DNA of 64,000 nt. It comes from Robinsoniella peoriensis (lineage in GTDB: Bacteria > Bacillota > Clostridia > Lachnospirales > Lachnospiraceae). The notes beneath the pieces are model-generated. The model saw only the letters and a program-made list of their open reading frames with translations, had not been told where the DNA came from and made no database searches. How positions within the stretch are numbered: position 1 is the first letter of the stretch; the number at the start of each line of letters is the position of its first letter. A program made the position numbers and the translations under genes. The stretch is from contig NZ_JTGN01000019.1 in NCBI RefSeq assembly GCF_000797495.1, forward strand, positions 1 to 64,000, read 5' to 3'. Shown here in pieces: positions 52,542 through 61,907 of this stretch.

Positions 52542-53216
52542 TCAAGATATGCGGTCGGGTTTGTGAGAAAAATTTATTTCTTCCAATGGAATAGAATATT
52601 CATTAAGTGGTATTATTACGTCTATGGTATTCATAATACCAACTGCACTGCTTACATATGGCACCCACTCTTTTAATTTTGTATATAAAGTTCTGATCTC
52701 GCTAATTGTGATATTCCTTCCGCTTAACATCCCTCTTAAAATTAACAATATCTCTTGTTTATCGGCAGAACATATATCTCTTCTTTTCTTTATCAGATCA
52801 CAATAATGCTTTAATTTTCTATGATTCTGAATTTTAACCTGAAGATTATCATAATCTGTGATACTCACATATATAACATCTCCATTATATAAATTAAATT
52901 CCTGCATCAATTGATACCTGTACTGAATTTTAACTGCAGGAAACTGCACCATTCTTAAAGTCTCTATGATTCTGTATTTGATCCTGTCATCCGACATCAC
53001 AATACTATTTACTTTATATGTATTTTCAATAGCTCTCATTTTTTTTCTCTGCCATATGTACACTTTGACCGTAAAGTATTCCTTACCATTTATAATCCGT
53101 ATTCTTCCTCTTAAATCTTTTTTTTCATATGTCTTTTTGTTGTCTTGTATCATAAGAACTCCATATATAATTACGATAAAAATTAGTGTTAGTGAAATCC
53201 AGTAAAGTCCGATCAT
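52542..53216 (-). CDS. Unrecognised single-pass membrane protein (224 aa)
   Basis: One N-terminal helix (about 3-22) followed by a soluble, basic domain rich in Ile, Tyr and Lys (segments RIRIINGKEYFTVKVYIWQR and NLYNGDVIYVSITDYDNLQ look like beta strands). No signal cleavage site is clear. No family is recognised. Its gene starts 5 nt after the stop of the 145-aa protein gene, inside the pilus transcription unit. It may be a membrane partner of the SepF-like protein; that is speculation. Confidence 0.7.
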   Translation of the reverse strand: MIGLYWISLTLIFIVIIYGVLMIQDNKKTYEKKDLRGRIRIINGKEYFTVKVYIWQRKKMRAIENTYKVNSIVMSDDRIKYRIIETLRMVQFPAVKIQYRYQLMQEFNLYNGDVIYVSITDYDNLQVKIQNHRKLKHYCDLIKKRRDICSADKQEILLILRGMLSGRNITISEIRTLYTKLKEWVPYVSSAVGIMNTIDVIIPLNEYSIPLEEINFSHKPDRIS

Positions 53217-53221
53217 CCCGT

Positions 53222-53659
53222 CTATTTTACCTCCGGATCTTCAATATTAGTGATTCCCAATAAAGCATTCATTTTCTTTAACATTTCCTTTGAATTTTTG
53301 AAGTAAGTTTTTTGTTTACAGCCACTGTAACTCATTATCCCATGCCAGGTATTATCTTCTAAAGATAAGATATTAAGGGCAAAGAAATATATTTTAGGTT
53401 TGATAGAATAACAGTTTTTTTCCGGATTTATAACAGGTTTTAAATAAGCTCTTTCTTCTTTTGTTAATTTTCGAACCAGGGTATCCGCCATAATATACAT
53501 TTGTGCAAAATTCTCAAAATATATTAGTTTCCGGTAAAAGGGACTGTAAAAATATCCACAAACTTTATTTTCCACAATTTTTGTAACTGAAATAAATATG
53601 GTTCCGATTCCTCCACTTAGAAATCCTATATCCTTCTTTGATTCATTCATATGTCTCAC
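53222..53659 (-). CDS. Unrecognised soluble protein (145 aa)
   Basis: It starts at GTG 53659 with GGGAGGAG upstream; ATG 53650 is an alternative. A hydrophobic start (IGFLSGGIGTIFISVTKIV) leads into a mixed alpha/beta protein with MADTLVRKLTKEERAYLKP and ILSLEDNTWHGIMSYSG. No motif is recognised. Adjacent to the SepF-like gene. Confidence 0.65.
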   Translation of the reverse strand: MRHMNESKKDIGFLSGGIGTIFISVTKIVENKVCGYFYSPFYRKLIYFENFAQMYIMADTLVRKLTKEERAYLKPVINPEKNCYSIKPKIYFFALNILSLEDNTWHGIMSYSGCKQKTYFKNSKEMLKKMNALLGITNIEDPEVK

Positions 53660-53711
53660 AGCACTCCTCCCTGTTATTTCTCTACTCTAATTAAACTTGA
53701 TACTATCTGCC

Positions 53712-54005
53712 TTATACTAACTCTCTTATTCTGGATCCCCGTGGTATTAAAATATAGATATTTTCTGCTACTTGAAATAACCGGATTTCCAGAACAAAAA
53801 TTGCTCCGCTTATAAAGTCCATCATTTTCTGCTTTTCGTTTTGTTCCAAATTTCCCATGTTCATCAGAACTACCTGGTATTCTGCACTTTCTACAATGTC
53901 GTACATGTTTTGCTTTTCTTTTGGTGTGAAAATCCGTACACTTTTACCTGACAAATCATATCTTTCATCTTCATCGCCATACTTTTCTCTGTTTAACAAG
54001 CCCAT
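53712..54005 (-). CDS. SepF-like (DUF552) protein
   Basis: A 97-aa protein. Residues about 40-92 read EYQVVLMNMGNLEQNEKQKM, then MDFISGAIFVLEIRLFQVAE and NIYILIPRG, which match the conserved SepF core that forms arcs and binds FtsZ (strand, helix, DFLSG-like turn, VxxNIFLxxP). The start MGLLNREKYGDEDERYD recalls the SepF N-terminus, but the membrane-targeting amphipathic helix is poor, and the protein is shorter than SepF (about 150 aa). It lies after the sortase genes, not in a division cluster. Possibly a SepF paralogue that places pili; inference. Confidence 0.7.
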   Translation of the reverse strand: MGLLNREKYGDEDERYDLSGKSVRIFTPKEKQNMYDIVESAEYQVVLMNMGNLEQNEKQKMMDFISGAIFVLEIRLFQVAENIYILIPRGSRIRELV

Positions 54006-54074
54006 ATGATAACCCTCATGTTCTTTTTATTTTTCTTCCATTTTAGTTGTCATAACTTCCCCCAATATTACCAT

Positions 54075-54833
54075 TTACTTATCTTCCACCCGCTCACAAT
54101 AAACCACATACCTTTGATAATTATATCCATACGGATGACACGTAATTAACGTCACTAAATCACGGTTGGGCTGTATCAGTATCTGATCTATATCCGTTGG
54201 GATGATTACTTTAATTTCAACCACCGCATAGGTTAGTGTTTCCCGAAAATTTTTAATTGTAACCGGATCTCCTATCTGTAAATCCTCTATATCCCTGAAC
54301 ATAGCTGCATTACTATATCCCCGATGAGCCGCTATAACTGCATTCGTATTATTGCCGCCTACCGGAAGCGACGTTTGCGATAAATGCGCCGCCCCTTTTA
54401 TCATATTCTCATCAGTTGCGCCTAAATATATGGGTAATTCAATTCCCATTCTGGGTATCTTCAGGCTGCCAATCATATCCTCATCAAATCCCCATTCTTT
54501 TAAGCTGAAATCTACCTGTTGATAAGAAAAAGGATCCACTAAATCTTCCTGACCGGTTCGAAATAGCTTTCGGTTATATTGCACTATTTTCTGATATAAA
54601 TCTTCATGTCCCAGATTAATCTCTTTTTTCCCGGATGCCGGTTCCGATTTCACCGCAACACCGTTCTTTTCATCCGCCTCCAAATAATCGCTTTCCATCT
54701 TCTTATCAAATTCTTCTATAATTTTCTTAGCCTGATCCGCATACATATATTGGCGTATATGAGGATATAAAATTATGCTAATTCCAAGTAACAGGAAAAT
54801 ACCCGCTGCTGCAAGTGCCATATTTCTTTTCAT
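54075..54833 (-). CDS. Class C (pilin) sortase, second copy
   Basis: A 252-aa sortase with an N-terminal membrane helix (about 5-24). Catalytic residues: His170 (IAAHRGYSNAAMF), Cys232 (TLITCHPYG), Arg241 (QRYVVYCERV). The lid motif of class C enzymes is present as DPF (100-102). Unlike the first sortase, it ends right after the catalytic core without a C-terminal membrane helix. Its ATG comes 1 nt after the stop of the first sortase gene with AGGAGGGAA. It links pilin subunits or attaches the pilus. Confidence 0.92.
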   Translation of the reverse strand: MKRNMALAAAGIFLLLGISIILYPHIRQYMYADQAKKIIEEFDKKMESDYLEADEKNGVAVKSEPASGKKEINLGHEDLYQKIVQYNRKLFRTGQEDLVDPFSYQQVDFSLKEWGFDEDMIGSLKIPRMGIELPIYLGATDENMIKGAAHLSQTSLPVGGNNTNAVIAAHRGYSNAAMFRDIEDLQIGDPVTIKNFRETLTYAVVEIKVIIPTDIDQILIQPNRDLVTLITCHPYGYNYQRYVVYCERVEDK

Positions 54834-54834
54834 T

Positions 54835-55692
54835 CTATTCCCTCCTGTTTCTGCTTTTCCTTTTTAACATTTTATAGAATATTAAAATCAGCAATAGAAT
54901 AAAGAATATACATGCACCTGTGACCAAATATTCCATATGAGATGTCCCCTCAGTAACTGCTGCTTCTGTTTCCTTTATCCCGCTCGTATTTTCTGCTTGT
55001 TCCACATCCGCAACTCTGGTACCTCTGACTAACAGTCGATGACTGTTCACTCCATAGGGCGTACACGTTATCAGCGTAACCAAATCTCTATCCGGTATAG
55101 TCCGCAAATCCTGCACTTCATCCGGGCTGATTACTTTTATCTGATCCACTTCATAGGTCAGTATCTTGTCTAAAATATATAAATAAAATTGATCACCTTT
55201 TTCTAATTTATCCAAATCTGTAAATAACTCTGCTGCTGGTAATCCTCGATGTCCCGACAAGACACAATGATTACCCTTTCCTCCAATAGGCAACGCTGTA
55301 TCTTCTAAATGTCCCACTCCTTTTTGTAAAGACTCTTCCTTACAGCCATGATAAATGGGTAAATCCACCTTAATTTTCGGAATCTTTATATATCCCATTA
55401 TTCCGTCTACATCTAAAATTTCTTCGTAATTATCCGGGATTACTCTTCCACTGCCGGGCACAAAAGGATCTCCGATCACTGCTCCCGATAGTGAAGCATT
55501 ATATTTCTCCGCAGCTTCCCACTCTGCTTTTATATCTTTCTCGTTTGATTTACTAACTTTATTTTGGTAATTTGATATTATTTGAATTTGATTTTTGATT
55601 GCAATATAATTACTCACAGTCGGATAGCTAAGTATTCCAACACCTAATATAAAAATGAAAACAATAAAACATGTTGCTAATTTTTTACTCAT
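54835..55692 (-). CDS. Class C (pilin) sortase, first copy
   Basis: A 285-aa sortase: N-terminal helix (8-27), lid DPF (75-77), His148 (LSGHRGLPAAELF), Cys210 (TLITCTPYG), Arg219 (SHRLLVRGTRV) and a C-terminal helix (about 255-273) followed by basic residues. These are all marks of class C pilin polymerases. The gene follows the major pilin gene after a strong hairpin, which may lower its expression. Confidence 0.95.
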   Translation of the reverse strand: MSKKLATCFIVFIFILGVGILSYPTVSNYIAIKNQIQIISNYQNKVSKSNEKDIKAEWEAAEKYNASLSGAVIGDPFVPGSGRVIPDNYEEILDVDGIMGYIKIPKIKVDLPIYHGCKEESLQKGVGHLEDTALPIGGKGNHCVLSGHRGLPAAELFTDLDKLEKGDQFYLYILDKILTYEVDQIKVISPDEVQDLRTIPDRDLVTLITCTPYGVNSHRLLVRGTRVADVEQAENTSGIKETEAAVTEGTSHMEYLVTGACIFFILLLILIFYKMLKRKSRNRRE

Positions 55693-55708
55693 TTATCCAC
55701 CTATCCAG

Positions 55709-55737
55709 AAAGGAAGTAGGGTCTTCCTACTTCCTTT
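55709..55737 (-). terminator. Perfect 12-bp hairpin between major pilin and sortase genes
   Basis: AAAGGAAGTAGG and CCTACTTCCTTT with a 5-nt loop. Only three T follow on the minus strand, so read-through is expected. It can act as a partial terminator or protect the 3' end of the pilin message. Confidence 0.7.
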
Positions 55738-55756
55738 ATTATTTTATGGCAATTTA

Positions 55757-57328
55757 TTATTGTGCTTTTTTTCTTGCTTTGAATCCCATGAATACAGCAA
55801 GAAGGATTAATGCTAACCCGGAAGCTGTGAACATTACGGTTCCCATACCGCCAGTTACCGGTAAAATTATTTTATTTTTATTTATGATAGTTTTAGCTAT
55901 TGCACTATCTAAATGGGATGTAGCGCTCACTTTTACCTCTACTGGATCTTTTAATAAACTAAAATTCGTTGGCGCCTTAGTCTCTACAATCCAATATGAT
56001 GTTTCTTTTGTTGTATCGAAATCTTCTCCCTTAATGCCGCCATAAGCAAGTCCATAGAATTTTACCAACCCGGTATCATCTGATATTACAGTATCCGTAA
56101 ATCCGGTGCCTGCATTGTTAATTACAGAAATAGGATCTGTTCCGGCCCTGGCATCTTTCTCGGAAGCATAAATTTTAAATTCAGCCCCTTTCAGTGCATC
56201 TCCTTTATCATCTGTCTTTTTGATTTTCACTCCACCAGTATGTACTTCCGGTCTTTCATCCTTATCAGGATCATATGGTTTACTTGGATCAGTTGGATCC
56301 ATACCATCCGGTACGATAACTGGGGCAGTTGACTGATCTTGTGCATTTGTATATTCCAGAGTAGCTCCATTAGGAATGGCAACGCCAAGTTTTGCTGTTT
56401 CATTTAATTGTGTAGTAAAATGAACATGGACTTTTTTAGCCCCAAGTGCTGCAACCTTTTTAATTCCCGCCTCTGTCAGTGCAACTTCTAATTTTCCGCC
56501 ATATTTACCTACAGGTTTTGTCAACTTATAATCATCATCTAATACCAAAGTGCCGTTAGCAAGTTCAGTATTGTCTTTTGCTGCAGCACATACTTTTACA
56601 TTTCCAACATAAGTTAATTGTGTATCCAAATTATCGGAAATATTATATTTCTTAGATGCTGTAATGCTCTTATCCGCATTTTCCACTACCATATTCGTAG
56701 GTACAGTTGATGAGATAATCCACTCATGGTCTTTTCCTACCGTTGCTGCATGATCCTTATTAGGGATATTTACAACATGTTTGTCGATAGCAAGTTTTTC
56801 ATTCTTAGGATACACATGAACATCATAGATCCATCCATCTCCAGTCGGATTCGTCATTGGAACACTTACAAGAAATGGTGCAGCCGGAGATACTCCTGTT
56901 ACGCTGTTAGTCTCCTGAATTTTATAAGTTCCAAATGGCAGATCACTAAATGATAATGTTCCATCATCTTTTGTAGTTCCTTTGTCTGTACCATTAGTAG
57001 CAAAATTTGTATCATAGTCAGTGCTGGTTACCGGGTCCGTATCTTTCGCCAGTTTACTGATGTTAAATGTAACACCTTTTAATGGTTTTGCTCCCGCAGG
57101 AATTTTATCCCCTGCAACCTCATTTCCGTCGGATGGCTTGCCTGCATCTGCTATGTCATCCATAAGAAACTTGTGAATCGTTATTGAGCTGTTTCCGTTC
57201 CTTGCCGGATCTGGTAATGCCTCTTGCGGCAAAGTCGTTGCAAAAGCAGTTGTGGATAGCATTCCGATTGCCATTACAGAAGCCAACACCATTGTTGTAA
57301 CCTTTTTAAAAAATTTTTTCTTAACCAT
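55757..57328 (-). CDS. Major pilin, SpaH/EbpB-like, LPXTG-anchored
   Basis: A 523-aa pilin: signal peptide 1-30 (ending TTAFA), an N-terminal domain starting SSITIHKF, the pilin motif with its Lys in VHVYPKN (about 180), isopeptide-forming domains, a SpaA-like domain (GGVKIKKTDDKGDALKGAEF) with the E-box in YWIVETKAP, and the sorting signal LPVTG (489-493), hydrophobic helix and KARKK tail. The YPKN lysine and LPXTG are the two ends joined by the class C sortase. GGAG precedes the ATG. It is the shaft subunit. Confidence 0.95.
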   Translation of the reverse strand: MVKKKFFKKVTTMVLASVMAIGMLSTTAFATTLPQEALPDPARNGNSSITIHKFLMDDIADAGKPSDGNEVAGDKIPAGAKPLKGVTFNISKLAKDTDPVTSTDYDTNFATNGTDKGTTKDDGTLSFSDLPFGTYKIQETNSVTGVSPAAPFLVSVPMTNPTGDGWIYDVHVYPKNEKLAIDKHVVNIPNKDHAATVGKDHEWIISSTVPTNMVVENADKSITASKKYNISDNLDTQLTYVGNVKVCAAAKDNTELANGTLVLDDDYKLTKPVGKYGGKLEVALTEAGIKKVAALGAKKVHVHFTTQLNETAKLGVAIPNGATLEYTNAQDQSTAPVIVPDGMDPTDPSKPYDPDKDERPEVHTGGVKIKKTDDKGDALKGAEFKIYASEKDARAGTDPISVINNAGTGFTDTVISDDTGLVKFYGLAYGGIKGEDFDTTKETSYWIVETKAPTNFSLLKDPVEVKVSATSHLDSAIAKTIINKNKIILPVTGGMGTVMFTASGLALILLAVFMGFKARKKAQ

Positions 57329-57331
57329 AGT

Positions 57332-60151
57332 TTACTCTCCTTTTCTTTTTGGTTTTCTTTTTACTATGATGAATAATATAATTGCACCTCCAATGAGGAT
57401 AATGCCTGTTACTGTAAAAATAATAGTTCCTATGCCACCCGTAAGAGGTAAATCTGTCTTCTTGAAATTGGGTAATACATATGACACTTCATTTCCTGCG
57501 TCTTTTTTTATAAACGCTGGCGGCTGGGGATTCCCGACTGCTTTTATTTGAATTGGTTCCTGCGCATTTGTTATGTCTACGCGGATTCTCCATTGTCCCA
57601 AGGGCAGCGCATAGTCCGGATTAGTTTGGATTTCTACCAGCTGATAGTCCCCACTGGGTAAATCCTTAAAACTAACCAATCCATTTTGATCACTTGCAAC
57701 CGTTTCTCTTTCTTTCCAGCAATTTTCAGGATCATTGGTCACGAGTACATCATGCTGAGAATCATCTGCATGGTTTTTGCTGCATATATACAACGTAAAC
57801 TTTACATCCTTTAATGGTTTGGTATGATCATCCCCGTCTACTTTAAGGAATCGAAATGGAACCGTAAGCAGCGTATTTGTAAATTTAGCAGCTTCTGTAT
57901 TCTTATCTCCGCCTTTTGAAGAATAAGTGATGCTCTTTACTTCCAGCTTGTCAGTACCCGGTATTTTGGCAATCACTACTTCCGCCTTATATTCATTTAT
58001 GTCGTAGATATAATCAGGATCCTTATCATCTAATTCTGTAATGATAAAATGATAAGTCCCTTCTGCACCAATGGATAAGGCTGAAAATTCAGCAATACCA
58101 TCTAAATCATTTGCTTTTACCTCATCAACCGCCGGAGTGACAGCAGATGTCTTATCATTTACCAAATGGAACTTAAATTTTCCTTCTGGAACAACAGCTT
58201 CACTTCCATTTGGCGTAACCAACTTTTTATCAGCCTTTAAATTAAATTCAACTGGTGTCAGTGTATCTAATTGCTGAACGGATAACGTTTGTGTAAAGGA
58301 TGCAGATACTTTTACATTCTGGTATAACTGACGGGCATCATTGATTTTTGACTCTGCTTTTGCAACTATTGCATCTGCATTTTCGGTATCTGTGACCGTA
58401 AATGTCTGATTGTCGGCAGTTCCCCCCTGGTTACCCTCGGTCCATTCAATTGTGATGGATGCAAGCTTTCCGTTAGCGGGCGCTTGAACCTCCAGTTTTA
58501 CAGGGTCTTTTGTATCCCCGCTTAACATAAATACTCCATCTGTCTCTTTACTACCATCCGCAGTTTCAAGCTTGTTGCCGGATCCTCCTTTAATAATGAT
58601 CTTCCCATCTTCTACCACGAAAGGTACCTTAGCCGGGTTAATTTCATATCCTTCCGGAGCCTTTATTTCCTGGAAATAATACTCCGCTGCGGTAAGCCCC
58701 TGCGTTACTCGCAACAAACCGTCGGCATCTGTAGTCAAGTTTTCCATTACCAGATCGTCGGTTCCTGTGCCGTTCTTTTTATAAAGATTGTAGACTGCAC
58801 CGGCTTTTCCTTTGTTGTCATCGGCTCCCAGTTTTTTTAGGGATACAGAATGAGATGTGGTTAGTTGGGCTGGTTCGGTTTTGGTGTATATTTTTGTTAC
58901 AAAAGGAACAAACCAACTTAAAGAAGCTGAATCAACTATCGCAGTATCTACAAAACTTCCATTCCAAGTAAACCAATTCATCTGCGAAATCTTTTTAGAC
59001 TCTAGTCCTATGTAATAGGAGCCAGTCTGTTTTATATCTATAACTTTTATATTTTCCAGTTGGCCGCCAGGCATAGATTCTGGCGAAACCTTAGGATTGT
59101 CAACAACAACTCCATCGTTATTAACTATATACATGACATCTTCAGTAATATAGATACGTTCATCATCTCTCCATAAATCCAAGTCAACTGTATATTCTCT
59201 AGAAAAATTTCCAGAGTCATCACTGACAAAAACTAGCTCTTTGCTTTCTAAAAAAACAGGATTTAGACTAAAAGAAGGATCAAATCTAATTCTTCCACCA
59301 ATCCAATAAGGATATTTACTTACCGGATTTCCCGTAACTGTTATTACCATATTCTTTTTTGGAGTGCCATAATGTAACTTTTCAGCCTGTGTTACCTCCG
59401 TTTGATCTTTAGCATCAGTAATTGATAGCGGAGTAATATCAGTTATAAGGTTATTTGAAACATTTAAGCTACTAATGGATTTAATTAAAGGTACACCTTT
59501 GATACTTTTTATCTTTCCTGCCTCACCCTTACCCGTCCCATCCGCATTAACATTTCCAGTAAATGCAGCTAATAACTCCTTAACTGAAATAAAGCTATTT
59601 ACCTCCAACGTATTCCCATTCAAAAACTTCGTCGGATCTGCCACTATAGAATCATATATAGCCTGCGCAAAATTCCGGTCCTCAATTCCAGCTGCTACAA
59701 TTGCATCTACAGTAAACTCACTTGCACCTAGTTTCGGCGTAACCGTCTTATTATTCAGACTTTCACTTGCTTTTTCTGAACCTTTTTCTTCATCCTCCTT
59801 TCCTTTCTCACTCTCTGTCTTCTGTGTATTTGTCTGTTTTTCTGATTCTTCTTTCTTTCCTGTTTCTGAGTGTTTCTCTGTGTCTGATTGCTTTTCGGTT
59901 TCAGGCTTTGTATCACTCTGTTTTTCTTCTGTATCTGTTTGATTTTGTGATTCTGATACCTGCTCCGTTTCTTTTTTATGCGTTTCCTTAAGTTCTGTTT
60001 CCGGCAGTTTCGATACCTCTGACTGTTCCGAAATTCCTTCCACTAATGATGCTGCCTCAGACTGCTGTAACCATATGGGACTGGCTGTCATACATACAAC
60101 AACGCATAAAACAAATGCAACAATCCTTGTTATACTTTTTTTTAATTTCAA
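57332..60151 (-). CDS. Minor/tip pilin or adhesin, SpaA and FctA-like domains, LPXTG-anchored
   Basis: A 939-aa surface protein. Signal peptide (about 1-33), a low-complexity Glu/Lys/Ser/Thr stretch (about 45-135, with repeated TEKQSDTEKHSET-like units), a short leucine-rich-repeat-like segment (LIKSISSLNVSNNLITDITP), a beta-rich region, a SpaA domain (SVSLKKLGADDNKGKAGAVY), an FctA/Spy0128-like pilin domain (KFKFHLVNDKTSAV to FIITELDD), another SpaA-type domain (FRFLKVDGDDHTKPLKDVKF) and sorting signal LPLTG (901-905). There is no clear YPKN motif, so it is a tip or base subunit rather than the shaft. It begins at TTG 60151, with AGGAGG 8 nt upstream. The nearby ATG is out of frame and stops at once. 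Confidence 0.9.
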   Translation of the reverse strand: MKLKKSITRIVAFVLCVVVCMTASPIWLQQSEAASLVEGISEQSEVSKLPETELKETHKKETEQVSESQNQTDTEEKQSDTKPETEKQSDTEKHSETGKKEESEKQTNTQKTESEKGKEDEEKGSEKASESLNNKTVTPKLGASEFTVDAIVAAGIEDRNFAQAIYDSIVADPTKFLNGNTLEVNSFISVKELLAAFTGNVNADGTGKGEAGKIKSIKGVPLIKSISSLNVSNNLITDITPLSITDAKDQTEVTQAEKLHYGTPKKNMVITVTGNPVSKYPYWIGGRIRFDPSFSLNPVFLESKELVFVSDDSGNFSREYTVDLDLWRDDERIYITEDVMYIVNNDGVVVDNPKVSPESMPGGQLENIKVIDIKQTGSYYIGLESKKISQMNWFTWNGSFVDTAIVDSASLSWFVPFVTKIYTKTEPAQLTTSHSVSLKKLGADDNKGKAGAVYNLYKKNGTGTDDLVMENLTTDADGLLRVTQGLTAAEYYFQEIKAPEGYEINPAKVPFVVEDGKIIIKGGSGNKLETADGSKETDGVFMLSGDTKDPVKLEVQAPANGKLASITIEWTEGNQGGTADNQTFTVTDTENADAIVAKAESKINDARQLYQNVKVSASFTQTLSVQQLDTLTPVEFNLKADKKLVTPNGSEAVVPEGKFKFHLVNDKTSAVTPAVDEVKANDLDGIAEFSALSIGAEGTYHFIITELDDKDPDYIYDINEYKAEVVIAKIPGTDKLEVKSITYSSKGGDKNTEAAKFTNTLLTVPFRFLKVDGDDHTKPLKDVKFTLYICSKNHADDSQHDVLVTNDPENCWKERETVASDQNGLVSFKDLPSGDYQLVEIQTNPDYALPLGQWRIRVDITNAQEPIQIKAVGNPQPPAFIKKDAGNEVSYVLPNFKKTDLPLTGGIGTIIFTVTGIILIGGAIILFIIVKRKPKRKGE

Positions 60152-60270
60152 AGCATTTACCTCCTATCCATAAAAATTTCCTACATCTTGTGATTTCCTA
60201 CCTCCCCATTTGATATTAATACTCCCTTACCCAAAACTTTCGGGCGGTTGGAGCCCATATATATATAATA

Positions 60271-60303
60271 TTTGACTATTTCTCTAAAATTTTTATAGTC
60301 AAA
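60271..60303. promoter_or_regulatory. Inverted repeat ahead of the pilus operon
   Basis: TTTGACTAT and ATAGTCAAA, 15 nt apart, lie 120-150 bp upstream of the tip-pilin start, next to a run of alternating TATATA. The leader that follows has GGGC/GCCC and CTCC/GGGAG pairs and two overlapping mini-frames before the Shine-Dalgarno. Candidate operator or RNA control element of the pilus genes. Confidence 0.45.
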
Positions 60304-60314
60304 CAACATGGCCT

Positions 60315-61895
60315 TTATCCATTTACACTATTCAACGTTTGAATATCAGTAGCACTCCAATTCAAACAATACGCAATCATCAATCCAATGCACAAAACAC
60401 TAAATCCGCAAATCATAATTTTAACTGCCAGTGCTTGTCCCTGATTTTTACTCTTTTCAAGCCAAATGCCTGTCCCAATTGCAGGAAACAGGATTGTCAC
60501 CACTATATAACGAAAGTTCATCGTACAAATAAACGGATACTGAAAGCAAAATTTTATATATGAGATAAGCAGCACTGCGTATCCTGCGACAATCATGCCT
60601 TTTAATGCGCCATCCATACTTCTTTTTTGAATAAGCACACGGATCAGTATCACGTTCATCAAAACAGCAGCCAGAATACTGGTAATTAGCAATATGACTG
60701 CAAACCATTCATACAGAGTTCCCGTCATTTGAAAGGCTTTTTCATCAAACAAAGCCGAACGGAATAATTCTGCCCATATATTATGTTCCGCTCCCGGATT
60801 CCATTTGTTCCATGCATGACTCATAGACTCTGCCCCTGGAATACCAAGCCTTTCCCATACACCATAATTTCCTACGTATTGATACTGATCTATTTCACCC
60901 AACATAGGCACATAAGTAAATGGAATCTGATACAACATTCTTAATCTGACTACCCATGCCATTCCAATAGGAATACAAAGCACTCCAAAAGCCAGAAACT
61001 GACGACAGATTTTTATCCATTGATCTCGTTTTCTAACCATTTCCATCAAAAATACAATTCCAACACCGGGGGCTAAAAGACCCACTGATGTTTTTGTGAG
61101 CATCCCCAGGCTAATCGATAATGCGATCAGCAAAATTCTGCTGATACTTTGTTTTTTATACCATCGAACGGTATATAGGAGGGTACTCAATGAAAATAAA
61201 ACCGCAAGGCAGTCATTATTCAAAGATGCGCTTAATACTGTAAAAACCGGATGAAAAATCAATACACCTGTTAAAATTAATAAATTACATTCTTTTATTT
61301 TGAATTCCTGTAAAATGCGATAAACAAAATAGGTACTTACTGATCCATAAAATAATGTAAGAATCTGTAAATTCTCCATACACAGCTCGTAATTAAATCC
61401 CAGCATCCGGTTGATCCCTATCCAAACAGCGGAAATGATATGATGCAGCGGCGGATTATAAAATGCCCATATTCTTGTTGGATCAAAGTTTGGTAATTTT
61501 TTGAATTTATATAAATATTCAATATATCCAAAATGCCCGGATCCAATTTCATTTGTATCCCATCCGCCGACGAAATGAACATCATGCTGTCCCAGTTCAT
61601 AAGGGGAAACCAGGATAAAAAGTGCTCTGATCAAAAAGCTTCCTAAAAAAATACCCGTAATTATTCTTCTCTTATTAAGAGTTCCCTTAAAATAACAATA
61701 GCCATAATACGCAAGGTATCCGGCAATTATCAAAACAGCCAGGAATCGTTTGTTTCCCAGGATTACACGCTGAACAAACTCTATGGAACCAACAGCCCAT
61801 ATACAGATACAGGAAAATACTATTGCCAAAATTGGATACCTGTACATCATATTCAGCCCTTTTCTTTCCTGACTGTTTGAAATGTTTTTATTCAT
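60315..61895 (-). CDS. Polytopic membrane glycosyltransferase-like protein (GT-C fold)
   Basis: A 526-aa protein with about 12 helices. An acidic loop after the first helices (YELGQHDVHFVGGWDTNEIG) and FYNPPLHHIISAVWIG resemble GT-C/ArnT/PMT-type transferases that use a polyprenyl-phosphate sugar donor on the outer side of the membrane. With GtrA next door it probably decorates a wall polymer or surface protein. It may act on the pilus proteins encoded downstream, but that is only suggested by position. Confidence 0.8.
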   Translation of the reverse strand: MNKNISNSQERKGLNMMYRYPILAIVFSCICIWAVGSIEFVQRVILGNKRFLAVLIIAGYLAYYGYCYFKGTLNKRRIITGIFLGSFLIRALFILVSPYELGQHDVHFVGGWDTNEIGSGHFGYIEYLYKFKKLPNFDPTRIWAFYNPPLHHIISAVWIGINRMLGFNYELCMENLQILTLFYGSVSTYFVYRILQEFKIKECNLLILTGVLIFHPVFTVLSASLNNDCLAVLFSLSTLLYTVRWYKKQSISRILLIALSISLGMLTKTSVGLLAPGVGIVFLMEMVRKRDQWIKICRQFLAFGVLCIPIGMAWVVRLRMLYQIPFTYVPMLGEIDQYQYVGNYGVWERLGIPGAESMSHAWNKWNPGAEHNIWAELFRSALFDEKAFQMTGTLYEWFAVILLITSILAAVLMNVILIRVLIQKRSMDGALKGMIVAGYAVLLISYIKFCFQYPFICTMNFRYIVVTILFPAIGTGIWLEKSKNQGQALAVKIMICGFSVLCIGLMIAYCLNWSATDIQTLNSVNG

Positions 61896-61907
61896 GCCTT
61901 AATCCCC

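Noticed and set aside
60271..60303. Inverted repeat as a phase-variable promoter switch
   Set aside because: Only 15 bp lie between the arms, no invertase gene is present, and the plus-strand promoter-like boxes lead to no gene.
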